Assembly: GCA_041393395.1 (NCBI GenBank) | Contig: JAWKKG010000007.1 | Location: 186,001-250,000 of the forward strand | Source of the DNA: JAGQIB01 sp041393395 | GTDB lineage: Bacteria; ARS69 | Direction of reading: 5' to 3' | Length of the DNA stretch: 64,000 nucleotides | Part shown: positions 1 to 8,569 of the stretch, in pieces | Position numbering within the stretch: position 1 is the first letter of the stretch | Layout: each line of letters opens with the position of its first letter | Notes under the pieces: model-generated | What the model was told of the DNA's origin: nothing | The model's input: the letters and a program-made list of their open reading frames with translations, nothing else | Database searches by the model: none | Position numbers and translations under genes: made by a program

Positions 1-1151
1 AACGCGGAGGATCGGGCGCACACGCCCACGATCGCGCGCGCCCCGCGGCGCATGGCCCGGAGCGCGAGCTGGAAGGACTCCGGTCGATCGCAGTCCTCCA
101 CCGCGAACACGGCGGGACTCACACGATCGATCAGCTCGCTCGCGCGTTCCAGGTCCTCGGCCCGGTTCGAGGACAGGAGCATCGCGGAGGCGCGACCCCG
201 GGACAGGCCGGGCGTCCAGCGTCGGGCCATGCCCATGAACGGGCCCGGGCCCGCCAGGAGGAGGTGCGCGCACGCGGCCTCGAAGCCATTCTCGAGCGTC
301 CGGGTATCGTTCGCCACCAGCAGGACGAGTGCGCCGGGCTCGTCGAGCACGGAGGCGAGCGTCTCCGGCGCCCAGGGCATCGCGGCCGCGAGCTGCTCGG
401 CCGGAGGAAGACGTCGCAGCGTGACGATCTGGGTCAGCCCGCCGTGCAGCACTTCGAGTCGATAGATCTGCTCCGGTCCGACGTGCAGCACGTACTCCTC
501 GGGCCGCCCGTCTGCGCGATCGATGCCGCCCACCGCGCTCCGGACCAGGTGATCGCGCAGGTTCTCGAACGCGCGCGGATCCAGGCGCTTGTCGCTCAGC
601 GGAATCACGCGCCCGGCGACCTGGACCTCGGGCGACGCCTCTGCGCGCAGGAAGAGCGTGGAGTCGGGCGAGTCCTTGATCGCGTCGAGCAGCTCCGCCA
701 CTCCGAAGCCTTCCGGCGAGCGATGGGCGAGCACCTTGGACTCGCTGTCGAAGCGCGTGAACAGCTCGCTCAGGAGCGACGTCGCCTGGAGGGCCTCGCG
801 CTGGTAGTCGCCGCCTCCGGCCAGCTCCTCTTCCGTCGCGGACTCCTCGTCGAGCTGGCGGGCGATCTCCATCATGAGATTCTGGGTCGAGCACTGGATG
901 CGCCTCGCCACACTCGGCAGATCGGACGCGAAGCTGTACTCGGCGTCCTTCATCGAGAAGACCCGCTTCGCCGCGTCCTCTCCCTCGCGATGCTCGTCGT
1001 CCATCGCGTTGATGATCGTGCCGTCCTGGAAGTACAGGTAGGCGCGACCCTCGTCCCGCTCGACCTTCAACATGCCCGTCGCCTCGTTCACCGAGAGCAC
1101 CTGGGCGAGATCGAACAGGGACAGGAACCGGGTGTGTCCGGAGAGCTCCAC
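1..1151 (-). CDS. DUF4388 protein with degenerate PilT-like region (partial)
   Basis: The C-terminal end lies beyond the left edge; 383 residues are visible. Residues 1-100 read as a DUF4388 (PATAN) domain, including SLFDLAQVLS and YLYFQDGTIINAM. Residues 150-380 follow the layout of a PilT ATPase, but the catalytic boxes are lost. VANDTRTLENG (279-289) stands where PilT has its P-loop, and AVFAVEDCDRPESFQLALRA (346-365) stands where PilT has VGEMRD. I infer a nucleotide-independent partner or regulator of the twitching motor. The GTG start is chosen because AGGAG overlaps the pilT stop six bases upstream. The gene follows pilT by nine bases, so the two are probably co-transcribed. The DUF4388 call is firm; the degenerate ATPase reading rests on alignment by eye. 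Confidence 0.8.
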   Translation of the reverse strand, partial: MELSGHTRFLSLFDLAQVLSVNEATGMLKVERDEGRAYLYFQDGTIINAMDDEHREGEDAAKRVFSMKDAEYSFASDLPSVARRIQCSTQNLMMEIARQLDEESATEEELAGGGDYQREALQATSLLSELFTRFDSESKVLAHRSPEGFGVAELLDAIKDSPDSTLFLRAEASPEVQVAGRVIPLSDKRLDPRAFENLRDHLVRSAVGGIDRADGRPEEYVLHVGPEQIYRLEVLHGGLTQIVTLRRLPPAEQLAAAMPWAPETLASVLDEPGALVLLVANDTRTLENGFEAACAHLLLAGPGPFMGMARRWTPGLSRGRASAMLLSSNRAEDLERASELIDRVSPAVFAVEDCDRPESFQLALRAMRRGARAIVGVCARSSA

Positions 1152-1160
1152 GGGGCGCTC

Positions 1161-2288
1161 CTAGGAGCGGGGAGGCGCGGCCGGTGCCGCCGCCGTCGCG
1201 TCGCCCGTCTCGATCGTGGTCGCGCGCGGCGACGGTCGGTCGGCGGGCCCGGGGACGATCTTCGTGTTCGTGAACCGCTGCGCCTCGACGCTCGTCACGA
1301 TGCCCGCCTTCACGAGCGCCTGCAGCGAGTCGTCCATCAGCTGCATGCCGTCGCGACGACTGGTCTGGATCACGCTCGGGATCTGGTGGATCTTGCGCTC
1401 GCGGATGAGCGAGCTCACCGCGTTGTTGCCGAGCAGGACCTCCACCGCCGCCACGCGACCGCGCTCGTCGGCGCGACGCAGCAGCCGCTGCGAGATGACC
1501 GCGCGCAGAGACGAAGCCAGAGCTCCTCGCGCCTGGCTCTGCATGTCCGGCGGGAACGAATCCACGATGCGCTCCACGGTCTCCGACGCCGACGTCGTGT
1601 GCAGCGTGGCGAGAACGAGCTGGCCCGTCTGGCCGGCGGTCAGCGCCAGGTTCATCGTCTCGAAGTCGCGCATCTCGCCGACCAGGAGCGTGTCCGGGTC
1701 CTCACGCAGGGCCGCGTGCAGCGCCTTCGCGAACGACGGCGTGTGCTTCCCGACCTCCCGCTGGTTGATGAGGCAGTGGCGGTTCTGGTGCACGTACTCG
1801 ATCGGGTCCTCGATCGTGATGATGTGCCGACGCTGGCGGTTGTTGATGTGGTCGAGCATCGCCGCGAGCGTCGTGGACTTGCCGCTTCCCGGCGGTCCGG
1901 TCACGAAGATCAGTCCCTTGCGCGCCTCGGTCAGGTTCGCGAGGTACGCCGGCAGGCCGAGCTGCTCGAGCGTGAGGATCGACGAAGGCAGGAGGCGGAA
2001 AGCGCCGGCCAGTCCGCGATTCTCCTCGTAGACGTTGCACCGGACCCGGAACTTGCCCGGAATCTCGTAGGAGAAGTCGACGTCGCGATCGCGCTGGAAC
2101 TTCTCGCGCTCGGCGTCGCCCATGATCTCCAGGAGCAGCATCTCCGTGAGCTCCTTGTTGAGCTCCTGGTAGCGGATCGGCTCCATCTCGCCGAGGCGAC
2201 GCACCATGGGGGGCGCGCCGGTGGCGATGTGGAGGTCCGACGCGCCCTGCGCGTGAACCGCTTCGAAGATGGCGTCGATTCGGGCCAA
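1161..2288 (-). CDS. pilT: Type IV pilus retraction ATPase PilT/PilU
   Basis: This is a hexameric cytoplasmic ATPase that depolymerises type IV pili for twitching. With the TTG start used here it has 375 residues, close to the family norm. It carries the N-terminal PAS-like region (ASDLHIATGAPPMVRRLGE), the Walker A box GPPGSGKST, the Asp-box region IITIEDPIEYVH, the Walker B region LLVGEMRD and the His box LATLHT. The C-terminal extension is Ala/Pro-rich. The start is uncertain: no ATG fits. An in-frame GTG at 2498 would add about 70 low-complexity residues and overlap the divergent gene. The lower-GC stretch 2390-2480 looks like promoter DNA. PilT and PilU cannot be told apart here. Minor pilin genes lie at the other end of the window. 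Confidence 0.9.
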   Translation of the reverse strand: MARIDAIFEAVHAQGASDLHIATGAPPMVRRLGEMEPIRYQELNKELTEMLLLEIMGDAEREKFQRDRDVDFSYEIPGKFRVRCNVYEENRGLAGAFRLLPSSILTLEQLGLPAYLANLTEARKGLIFVTGPPGSGKSTTLAAMLDHINNRQRRHIITIEDPIEYVHQNRHCLINQREVGKHTPSFAKALHAALREDPDTLLVGEMRDFETMNLALTAGQTGQLVLATLHTTSASETVERIVDSFPPDMQSQARGALASSLRAVISQRLLRRADERGRVAAVEVLLGNNAVSSLIRERKIHQIPSVIQTSRRDGMQLMDDSLQALVKAGIVTSVEAQRFTNTKIVPGPADRPSPRATTIETGDATAAAPAAPPRS

Positions 2289-2489
2289 GGCATCGTCCGC
2301 AGGCAGGGAGGTCGGATCCGGGGTGCTCTCCGGGGCATCGGCACTGGAGGCTGGCCGATTGAAGGCCCCGAACGAGGCGCGCTCGACCTGCCGAGTTTTG
2401 CTCAGAGGCTCCCAGGAAGCCCCAGGAATCCGTTTCCCTGGACAATCGGGACGGAATGTCCGATCTATGAAGCACTCGGAGGGAGTGCC

Positions 2490-3005
2490 GTGAGCCACGT
2501 GATTCCCAAGCGCGAAGTCGGAATCGTCCTGCATCTGGAGACGGGGGAGGTGCTCCGCGGCACCGTCTTCCTGGACTTCATCGACGTGATTCATCGCGGC
2601 GAACAGACGCTGCTCGACAAGACGAACGACGAGAACGTCTGGTTCCCGCTGAAGCAGGAAGACGGGACGGTCGAGGTCGTGAACCGCGAGCGGGTGGTCC
2701 TGGTGGAGCCGGGCCTGGGTGTCACCGCGGACCTCGTGCGCAAGGAGTGCGCGGCCGTGTTCCGCGAGGAGCGGGTCACGGTCAAGCTCCACTCGGACCG
2801 CGTGCTCGTCGGGCGGATCGCGATGGATCTGCCGGACGAGTTCTCGCGCGTCTCCGATTTCCTGAACTTCCCGCAGAATTTCTTCGCGCTCGAGACGGAT
2901 GACGGGCCGGTTCTCGTCTCCAAGGAGCATGTCGCGTCGCTCGTGCCGCACGAGCGGCCGCCCGTGCCGGGGTCCGCCGCCGACGAGATCGGGGAGCGGG
3001 CCTGA
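2490..3005 (+). CDS. Uncharacterised protein with an internal duplication
   Basis: This is a 171-residue soluble, acidic protein with no signal peptide. I do not recognise its function. It contains two similar halves: residues 8-74 (VGIVLHLETGEVLRGTVFLD to VNRERVVLVEP) and 93-153 (VTVKLHSDRVLVGRIAMDLP to VSKEHVASLVP). Each has a short basic/hydrophobic beta start, a G-x-(V/I) strand, an acidic loop, an aromatic FFAL/WFPL strand and a final V-x-(R/K)-E-(R/H)-V-x-x-(L/V)-(V/E)-P. That suggests two small beta-barrel modules joined by a helix. GTG start with GGAGGGAG upstream. It is divergent from pilT and 29 bases before the rhomboid gene. Confidence 0.75.
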   Translation: MSHVIPKREVGIVLHLETGEVLRGTVFLDFIDVIHRGEQTLLDKTNDENVWFPLKQEDGTVEVVNRERVVLVEPGLGVTADLVRKECAAVFREERVTVKLHSDRVLVGRIAMDLPDEFSRVSDFLNFPQNFFALETDDGPVLVSKEHVASLVPHERPPVPGSAADEIGERA

Positions 3006-3034
3006 CGCGGGAAGCGCTGCCGCCGGATCCCCCG

Positions 3035-4351
3035 GTGTCCCGGAACGAGTTCGTCCCCGTTCGCCTGTTCCCGCCGGTCGCGACGCGCGCGATCCTCGCG
3101 GGCATCGGGGTCTACTGGGCGATGAGTCTGATCGCCGGCGGGCCCGCGGACATGGCCGTGCTGGTCGCGTTCGGCGGGAACTTCCGCCCGCTCGTGTGGG
3201 CGGGCGAGTGGTGGCGTCTCGTCGTCTCGATGTTCCTGCACGCCGGCTGGCTGCATCTCTTGCTGAACGGGTACGCGCTGTTCGTGCTCGGTCGCAACGT
3301 CGAGGCGTTCTACGGCCCGTGGAAGCTGCTCGCGTTGTTCCTCGGCTCGGGGATCGCGGGCAGCTTCGCGAGCGCGCTCCTTTGGAATCCTCTCTCGGTC
3401 GGAGCGTCCGGCGGGATCTTCGGGCTGCTCGGGGCGTCACTCGTGTTCGCGTTCCGCTGGCGCAGCATGCTGGAGAAGCGAGTGACCTGGGTCATGGGCA
3501 CCGCGCTCCTGCCGTGGGTCGTACTCAACCTGGTGATCGGGGTCGTCTTCCCCTACATCGACATGGCCGCTCACGTCGGGGGGCTCGCGGGCGGGGCCTT
3601 GCTCGCGCTCGTGTTCTCGCCCGACGCGCTCGACGAAGCGCGCACGGGAATGGTTCCGGCGCCACCCCGCCTCATCGCGAGTCTGTCGCTCGCGTTACTC
3701 GTGGTCTCGTTCGCGGCGGCGGGTGTGAACATCGTCCGCACGCGGGGACCCGACGGACCGGTTCTGCCCCCAGACCTGCGGGTGGCGCTCCTGGAAGCGA
3801 ATTTCCGCCACCGGTACGAGGACTTCGAGGACCGACTCGGCTCGTCGCCGGGCGACCCCGAGACCCTCCTGATGCGTGTCCGATACCACATCCAGGTCGA
3901 GAACTGGGAAGCGGCGATTCGCGACTGTCGGACCCTGCTGGAGAAGGATCCCGACGATGCTCGTGCGTTGAACACCCTCGCGTGGATTCTCCTCGAGGAG
4001 GCGCCGCCGCCGCTGCGGGATCGGGAGGAAGCGGAGCGGCTCGCGCGTCGGGCCGTGGAGCGGCAGCCCGACGATTCCTATTCGGTCGGCACGCTCGCGA
4101 CGGCGCGTCTCCGGGCCGGGGACCTGTCGGAGGCGGCCGAGTTGTTCGCGCGCGCACTCGACCTCGATTCGTATCTCTCCATTCGGGACGAGAGCACGGG
4201 CCGATATCTGTACGCGATCGTGCTCCAGCGACTCGGCCGCGCCGAGGAGGCGCAGTCGATGTACCGCCGCGCGGTCCGTCTGAACGACGCCGATCCCTAC
4301 CGGTCGGAGGCGGAGGCCGCTCTCCAGATCCAGAAGACGCCTTCGTCGTAG
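3035..4351 (+). CDS. Rhomboid-family intramembrane serine protease with C-terminal TPR domain
   Basis: This inner-membrane protein of 438 residues cleaves transmembrane substrates if active. The rhomboid part (about 15-215) shows the WWR and HAGWLHLLLN motifs of the L1/TM2 region, GASGGIFG with nucleophile Ser125, and AAHVGGLAGG with catalytic His180, so the dyad is intact. A further membrane segment near residues 213-232 is followed by TPR-like helices (about 245-430, for example ENWEAAIRDCRTLLEKDPDD and NTLAWILLEEA). The GTG start has only a weak ribosome site; CTG at 3002 is the alternative. Its last 55 bases overlap the end of the convergent aspartic protease gene. The substrate is unknown; a protein-interaction role for the TPR part is inferred. 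Confidence 0.85.
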   Translation: MSRNEFVPVRLFPPVATRAILAGIGVYWAMSLIAGGPADMAVLVAFGGNFRPLVWAGEWWRLVVSMFLHAGWLHLLLNGYALFVLGRNVEAFYGPWKLLALFLGSGIAGSFASALLWNPLSVGASGGIFGLLGASLVFAFRWRSMLEKRVTWVMGTALLPWVVLNLVIGVVFPYIDMAAHVGGLAGGALLALVFSPDALDEARTGMVPAPPRLIASLSLALLVVSFAAAGVNIVRTRGPDGPVLPPDLRVALLEANFRHRYEDFEDRLGSSPGDPETLLMRVRYHIQVENWEAAIRDCRTLLEKDPDDARALNTLAWILLEEAPPPLRDREEAERLARRAVERQPDDSYSVGTLATARLRAGDLSEAAELFARALDLDSYLSIRDESTGRYLYAIVLQRLGRAEEAQSMYRRAVRLNDADPYRSEAEAALQIQKTPSS

Positions 4352-5871
4352 TCGAGCGCGACCACGGCGTCGGCGAAGAGCGCGCTGCCGACGTTGCCGA
4401 TGGCCTCGTCCAGCGCCAGGATCCCCACGTCGGTGGACGGCAGCGTGGCCGGAACGTGCGTCCACGAGACGTCGCCGAGATCGAGCCGGTCGATGACCGC
4501 TCCCATCGTGGCCTCTTCGCCGCCGATGCCCGCGATGAGGATCTCGGATTCCTCGGCCCGGTCGATCAGGCCGATCTCCCGCGCGAACGACGCGTGCACG
4601 AACAGCCGCGCCGCGTTCCCGGTGTCCAGCAGGAAGCTGCCGGCGTGTCCGTCGATTGCGCCGGTGACGCGCGGCACGTTCGCTTCCACGCGGAGCGGAA
4701 CGGGGGAGGCGCCCGTCCGCGGTTCGTACGTGCCGGGGGCGAACAGCGCGAGGCGTCGCCCCGGATAGTCGAGCTCGACCACGAAGCGCGAGAGGAAGTC
4801 CCAGCCGAGGATTCCCCGGATCGGTCGGCCCAGCGTCTCCGCGAGTCCGTCCAGCGGCAGCGTGACCACGGTCTGCCCGTCCACCTCCACGCCGGGGAGA
4901 CGCACCGGCGGCAGGTCCACGAACGAGGCGGCCTCGCTGCCGCCTCCGCCGCGCGCCTCGAGCGTGCCGCGGGACGCGAGATCCAGCTCCTCGGCAAGCG
5001 ACGACGCCACCACGGTGGCGCCCGCGCCGGAGTCGATCAGGAACAGGAGACCGCCCCGCCCGCCGACGTCGACCTCGACCACCGGCAGGTTCCCCACGAG
5101 CTCGATCGGGATCGTGCGGGACGCCACGGGATCGAGCACCCGGGCGTCTTCGGGATGTCCCTCGACCGGCGTCGTGATCGCGTCGGCCGGGAGATCGCCC
5201 GACACCTCGACTTCCGTCGTGACCATCGCGAGATCGAAGCGCGAATCGCCGGTGCGCTGCACCGATCGGAACGGAATCCGCACCCCGTCCACCACGCGCC
5301 AGTCCTCGAACGTGGTGCCGACCTCGGTGCCCTGCTGGCGCTGTCGCAGTTCCGAGGGGAGGAGCACGCCATCGAAGTCGGAAAAACCGAGGGATCTCGT
5401 CGCGCCATCTTCCCGCGGTACGAAACGCACGGTGTCGTCCTCGACGACGCGCTCGAACCCGGCCGGCTCCGGATCGTCCAGCCACGTCTGGAACAGAAGT
5501 GCGTGCGCGAGCCGGTACGTGGCGAGCTCGTCCCCGGACACGGCGCGGACGCGCCCGTTCGGATCCTCGTACCAGCCGCGGTCTCCGATCACGGTCGCGG
5601 TCTGGCGCACACCGGCCACCTCGATCATCTCACGGTAACGCAGCGGGGAGCGCGACGCGACGACCTCGCCGCGGCCGATCACCGAATCCGCGGTCTCCAC
5701 CGTGGTCACCATGCGAATCGCGCCGACGTCTTCGATCGGGCGACCGGCCGAGAGCCCGGCCCGTACGCGCTCCACGAGCCCCGGGGGTTCGGCCTTCGCG
5801 CAGGCGCCGAGCGCCACGAGCGCGATTGCCACCGCCAGGGCGCGTGAATAGGATCCCGCGGTGCGCTCCAT
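4297..5871 (-). CDS. Two-domain retropepsin-like aspartic protease lipoprotein
   Basis: The protein has 524 residues. The N-terminus (RALAVAIALVALGAC) is a lipoprotein signal with Cys near residue 24, so it is anchored in the envelope. Residues about 40-240 form a beta-rich domain of unknown function. The C-terminal half holds two retroviral-type aspartyl protease modules, with active-site motifs LLFLIDSGAGATVV and GSFLLDTGNAARLFV. Each module has a later hydrophobic-Gly strand (RPIRGILGWDFLS; NVGSALFADAVVALDYDEG). One chain therefore carries both Asp residues that retropepsins bring together by dimerisation. The ATG start overlaps the divergent MFS start by 11 bases. The substrate is unknown. 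Confidence 0.82.
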   Translation of the reverse strand: MERTAGSYSRALAVAIALVALGACAKAEPPGLVERVRAGLSAGRPIEDVGAIRMVTTVETADSVIGRGEVVASRSPLRYREMIEVAGVRQTATVIGDRGWYEDPNGRVRAVSGDELATYRLAHALLFQTWLDDPEPAGFERVVEDDTVRFVPREDGATRSLGFSDFDGVLLPSELRQRQQGTEVGTTFEDWRVVDGVRIPFRSVQRTGDSRFDLAMVTTEVEVSGDLPADAITTPVEGHPEDARVLDPVASRTIPIELVGNLPVVEVDVGGRGGLLFLIDSGAGATVVASSLAEELDLASRGTLEARGGGGSEAASFVDLPPVRLPGVEVDGQTVVTLPLDGLAETLGRPIRGILGWDFLSRFVVELDYPGRRLALFAPGTYEPRTGASPVPLRVEANVPRVTGAIDGHAGSFLLDTGNAARLFVHASFAREIGLIDRAEESEILIAGIGGEEATMGAVIDRLDLGDVSWTHVPATLPSTDVGILALDEAIGNVGSALFADAVVALDYDEGVFWIWRAASASDR

Positions 5872-7039
5872 TCCGTTCCTCCTCGCCGCCTTCCTGCAGG
5901 ACACGGCGCTCGCCCTCGTCTTCGCCGCTCTCCCGTTCCGGGCGACGGAGCTCGGAGCGGGACCGGTGTCCCTCGGCCTGTTGCCGACGTTGTACGCGGC
6001 AGGGTACATGGTGTCGGCCTCCCTGGGGGGACGGGTTTCGGACCGGGTCCCGCGCCTTGCGCTCGTTCGCCGGGCCGGCCTCGCGTTCTCGGTCGTGGCG
6101 GCCTCACTCGCCTTCGCGGGCCGGCTCGGCTTCCTGTTCGCGTTGCTTCCGCTCGCCGGCCTCGCGCTCGGGTTCTACTGGTCCCCGCTGCAGGCCGCGC
6201 TCGCCGACGAAGCGCGGCCGGACGATCTCTCGCGCTCGATCGGACGCTTCAACGTCGCGTGGTGTCTCGGCAAGGGATCCGGCATCGTGTTCGGCGGGTT
6301 GCTCACGGCGGCGTTCTCGCCGGTCGCGGTCCTCTCCTGCGCCGCGCTGCCCGGGGTCCTCATCGCGTTCGTGCTCATGCGATTCCGATCGTCGTCGAGC
6401 CCGGCGGCAGAGGCCGCGGTCCCGGCCGCCGCGTCCCGCGACGTCGCTTCCGCGATCGCATCGCGCCCGCCCCGGTTCTCGTCCGCCTTCCTGCGTCTCG
6501 CGTGGATGACGAACGCGCTCGCGTACGGCGTGGTCGGAACCGTCAACATGCACGCGCCGCGGTTGCTGCGGGAACAGGGAGGAGGGCCGGCCGAGTTCGG
6601 TCTCGTGTTCGGCGCCGTGTTCCTGGTCCAGACGCTCACGTTCGCGGCGCACGGCCGGCGGGCGACCGGGCCGCGTGCGCTCCTCGCGTCGCTGGCGCTC
6701 GCCGTCGTGGGGCTCGGTCTCTTCGTGGGGACGACGTCGCTCGGGGGGCGGCTCGTCGCCACGTTGCCGCTCGGGCTCGCGATCGGCCTCGCGTACCACG
6801 CGTCGTTGCAGGCGAGTCTCGATCGCGCGACCGGGCGCGGGCGCGCGGCGGGCTGGCACGAGACGATCCTCGGCGCGGGCAGCTCGACGTTGCCGCTGCT
6901 CGGAGGCGCCGCGGCGTCGATCACGGGCCGCGCGACGGCCCCGTTCGCGGTCGCGCTCGGGGTGGTGGCGACGGGCGCTGCTATCGCGGCGACGCTTCGA
7001 GGCGGCCGCCGTGTTCCGGCGGAGGCGTCGCGAGACTGA
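5861..7039 (+). CDS. MFS family transporter
   Basis: This is a 392-residue inner-membrane carrier with about 12 hydrophobic segments in two six-helix halves. The loop between TM2 and TM3 has the MFS motif A variant GGRVSDRVPR. The middle loop (about 180-205) is Ala/Ser-rich. Nothing in the sequence identifies the substrate. The first helix begins right at the GTG start (MRSIPFLLAAFLQDTALALV), which supports that start even though it overlaps the divergent lipoprotein gene by 11 bases. No clear ribosome site is visible. The 3' end overlaps the convergent symporter gene by 59 bases. Confidence 0.85.
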   Translation: MRSIPFLLAAFLQDTALALVFAALPFRATELGAGPVSLGLLPTLYAAGYMVSASLGGRVSDRVPRLALVRRAGLAFSVVAASLAFAGRLGFLFALLPLAGLALGFYWSPLQAALADEARPDDLSRSIGRFNVAWCLGKGSGIVFGGLLTAAFSPVAVLSCAALPGVLIAFVLMRFRSSSSPAAEAAVPAAASRDVASAIASRPPRFSSAFLRLAWMTNALAYGVVGTVNMHAPRLLREQGGGPAEFGLVFGAVFLVQTLTFAAHGRRATGPRALLASLALAVVGLGLFVGTTSLGGRLVATLPLGLAIGLAYHASLQASLDRATGRGRAAGWHETILGAGSSTLPLLGGAAASITGRATAPFAVALGVVATGAAIAATLRGGRRVPAEASRD

Positions 7040-8390
7040 CCCCCACGAGCGCGGTCACGGAGCCGAGCAGCGCGACGTAGACCGTATCGATCCCCGGCAC
7101 GAGCGGGTGGAGCTCCCAGCCGATCGTGAGCGTGATGCCGGTGGCGATCGACGCGACCGCGCCCTGCTTCGTGGCGCGCGGCCACAGGAACGCCGCGAGC
7201 AGGGAGGGGGTGATGCCTGCGCCGTACATCGTGTACGCCCAGAGCGCCACCGCGAGGAACCGGTCCGAAAGCTTGGTGAGCGTCCACGCGAGGATTCCGA
7301 GCACGACCACGACCGCGCGCGACACCCTTACGAGCTCCCGCTCGTCCGCGTCCGGGCGGAGGAAGCGCTGCCAGACGTCGCGCACGAGGCAGGTCGCGGG
7401 CACGAGCAGGTAGGAGTCCGCCGTCGACACGACGATCGCGACGATCGCCGCGAGGAGCAGCGAGCCGAGCGCGACCGGAACGTGGTCGCGCGCCACGACC
7501 GCGAGCACGCGACCGGGCGCGTCCAGGCCGGGGGCGAGGGCCGAGCCCATCCACGCCGCGAGGATGATCGCGATCTCGAGGAACAGGACGCCGAGGGCGA
7601 GTGTCCGCACCGCGCGCGCGGCGACCTCCGGGGTCCGGGCCGAGAAGAATCGCTGGTACATGTTCGCGTCGCCGAGAACGAGGAGGAACGAAGGCAACGT
7701 CAGCGCGATCGCCTCACGGAAGCCGATCGGTCCGAGGAACCGGAGATGTTCGGCCGGCAGAGCGGCGCTCATCCCCTCGACCCCGCCGACGCGGCTCCAC
7801 AGCAGCGGTAGTGCGACGAGGAATCCCGCCAGCATCACGATTCCGTTCACGACATCCGTGTAGGCCACCGAGACCATGCCGGCGAGTGCGGTATACAGGA
7901 TCACGAAGGCGGCGGCGAGGATCGTCGCCGTTTCCACCGAGACGTTCGGCGCGAGCAGGTGGATCACCGCGCCGCCCGCGCGATACTGATACGACACGAT
8001 CGTGACGTACGCGATCACGAGCGTGATCGTGCCGAGCACGCGGGCCGTGGGCGCGTAGCGCGCCTCGAGAATGTCCTGCACGGTGTAGCCCGCGAAGCGA
8101 CGCGCCCGGGGCGCGAGTGGCGCCAGCGCCAGGATCCCGAGCACGCCGCCCGCCGGAAGGATCCACGCCGCGAGGCCCGTCTCGTAGGTCTTCTCCGAGT
8201 TGCCGAACACGCTGCCCGTGCCGATCCAGGTGGCGAGCATCGTCCCGAACAGCACGAACGTCGAGAGGCCGCGTCCGGCCAGCGTGAAGTCGGCATGGGT
8301 GTGGATCCGGCGGACCTTGTAGGCGCCGACCGCGAGGAGGGCGAACAGGTACGCGATCACGACGCTGATCTGGACGGTCCGGGGATCCAT
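6981..8390 (-). CDS. Sodium:solute symporter family (SSS) transporter
   Basis: This is a 469-residue inner-membrane protein with about 13 hydrophobic segments. It has SSS-family features: a first helix followed by the FTLAGRGLS loop, the LATWIGTGSVFGNSEKTYE region, VQDILEARY, TDVVNGIVMLAGF, and STADSYLLVPATCLVRDVWQ, which corresponds to the conserved Na+ site helix. The solute is not predictable; relatives move proline, pantothenate, sugars or acids. ATG start. A TTGACA hexamer lies at 8427-8432 (minus strand), but the -10 spacing is poor. It is convergent with the MFS gene and divergent from the exonuclease gene. Confidence 0.88.
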   Translation of the reverse strand: MDPRTVQISVVIAYLFALLAVGAYKVRRIHTHADFTLAGRGLSTFVLFGTMLATWIGTGSVFGNSEKTYETGLAAWILPAGGVLGILALAPLAPRARRFAGYTVQDILEARYAPTARVLGTITLVIAYVTIVSYQYRAGGAVIHLLAPNVSVETATILAAAFVILYTALAGMVSVAYTDVVNGIVMLAGFLVALPLLWSRVGGVEGMSAALPAEHLRFLGPIGFREAIALTLPSFLLVLGDANMYQRFFSARTPEVAARAVRTLALGVLFLEIAIILAAWMGSALAPGLDAPGRVLAVVARDHVPVALGSLLLAAIVAIVVSTADSYLLVPATCLVRDVWQRFLRPDADERELVRVSRAVVVVLGILAWTLTKLSDRFLAVALWAYTMYGAGITPSLLAAFLWPRATKQGAVASIATGITLTIGWELHPLVPGIDTVYVALLGSVTALVGVSLATPPPEHGGRLEASPR

Positions 8391-8569
8391 CCGCGCACGA
8401 TGGCCAAAGCGTCCGATCTCCGCAACTGTCAAAACACCGCCGGCCGCGGAGGCGACGTCGCGGCGCACCGGCGACGTTCCCGGCTCGGCGACCCGTGGCG
8501 CCCCGGTCTGCTATGGTCACCGGCCACGCGCGACGCCTTTCACGTCGCCGCCGCCACGGAGGCCCAGGT

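Noticed and set aside
264..3005. Very long plus-strand open frame (913 codons) over pilT and the DUF4388 gene
   Set aside because: It is Arg/Leu/Glu-rich shadow sequence opposite pilT. Only its last 171 codons (from GTG 2490) have a ribosome site and protein-like composition.
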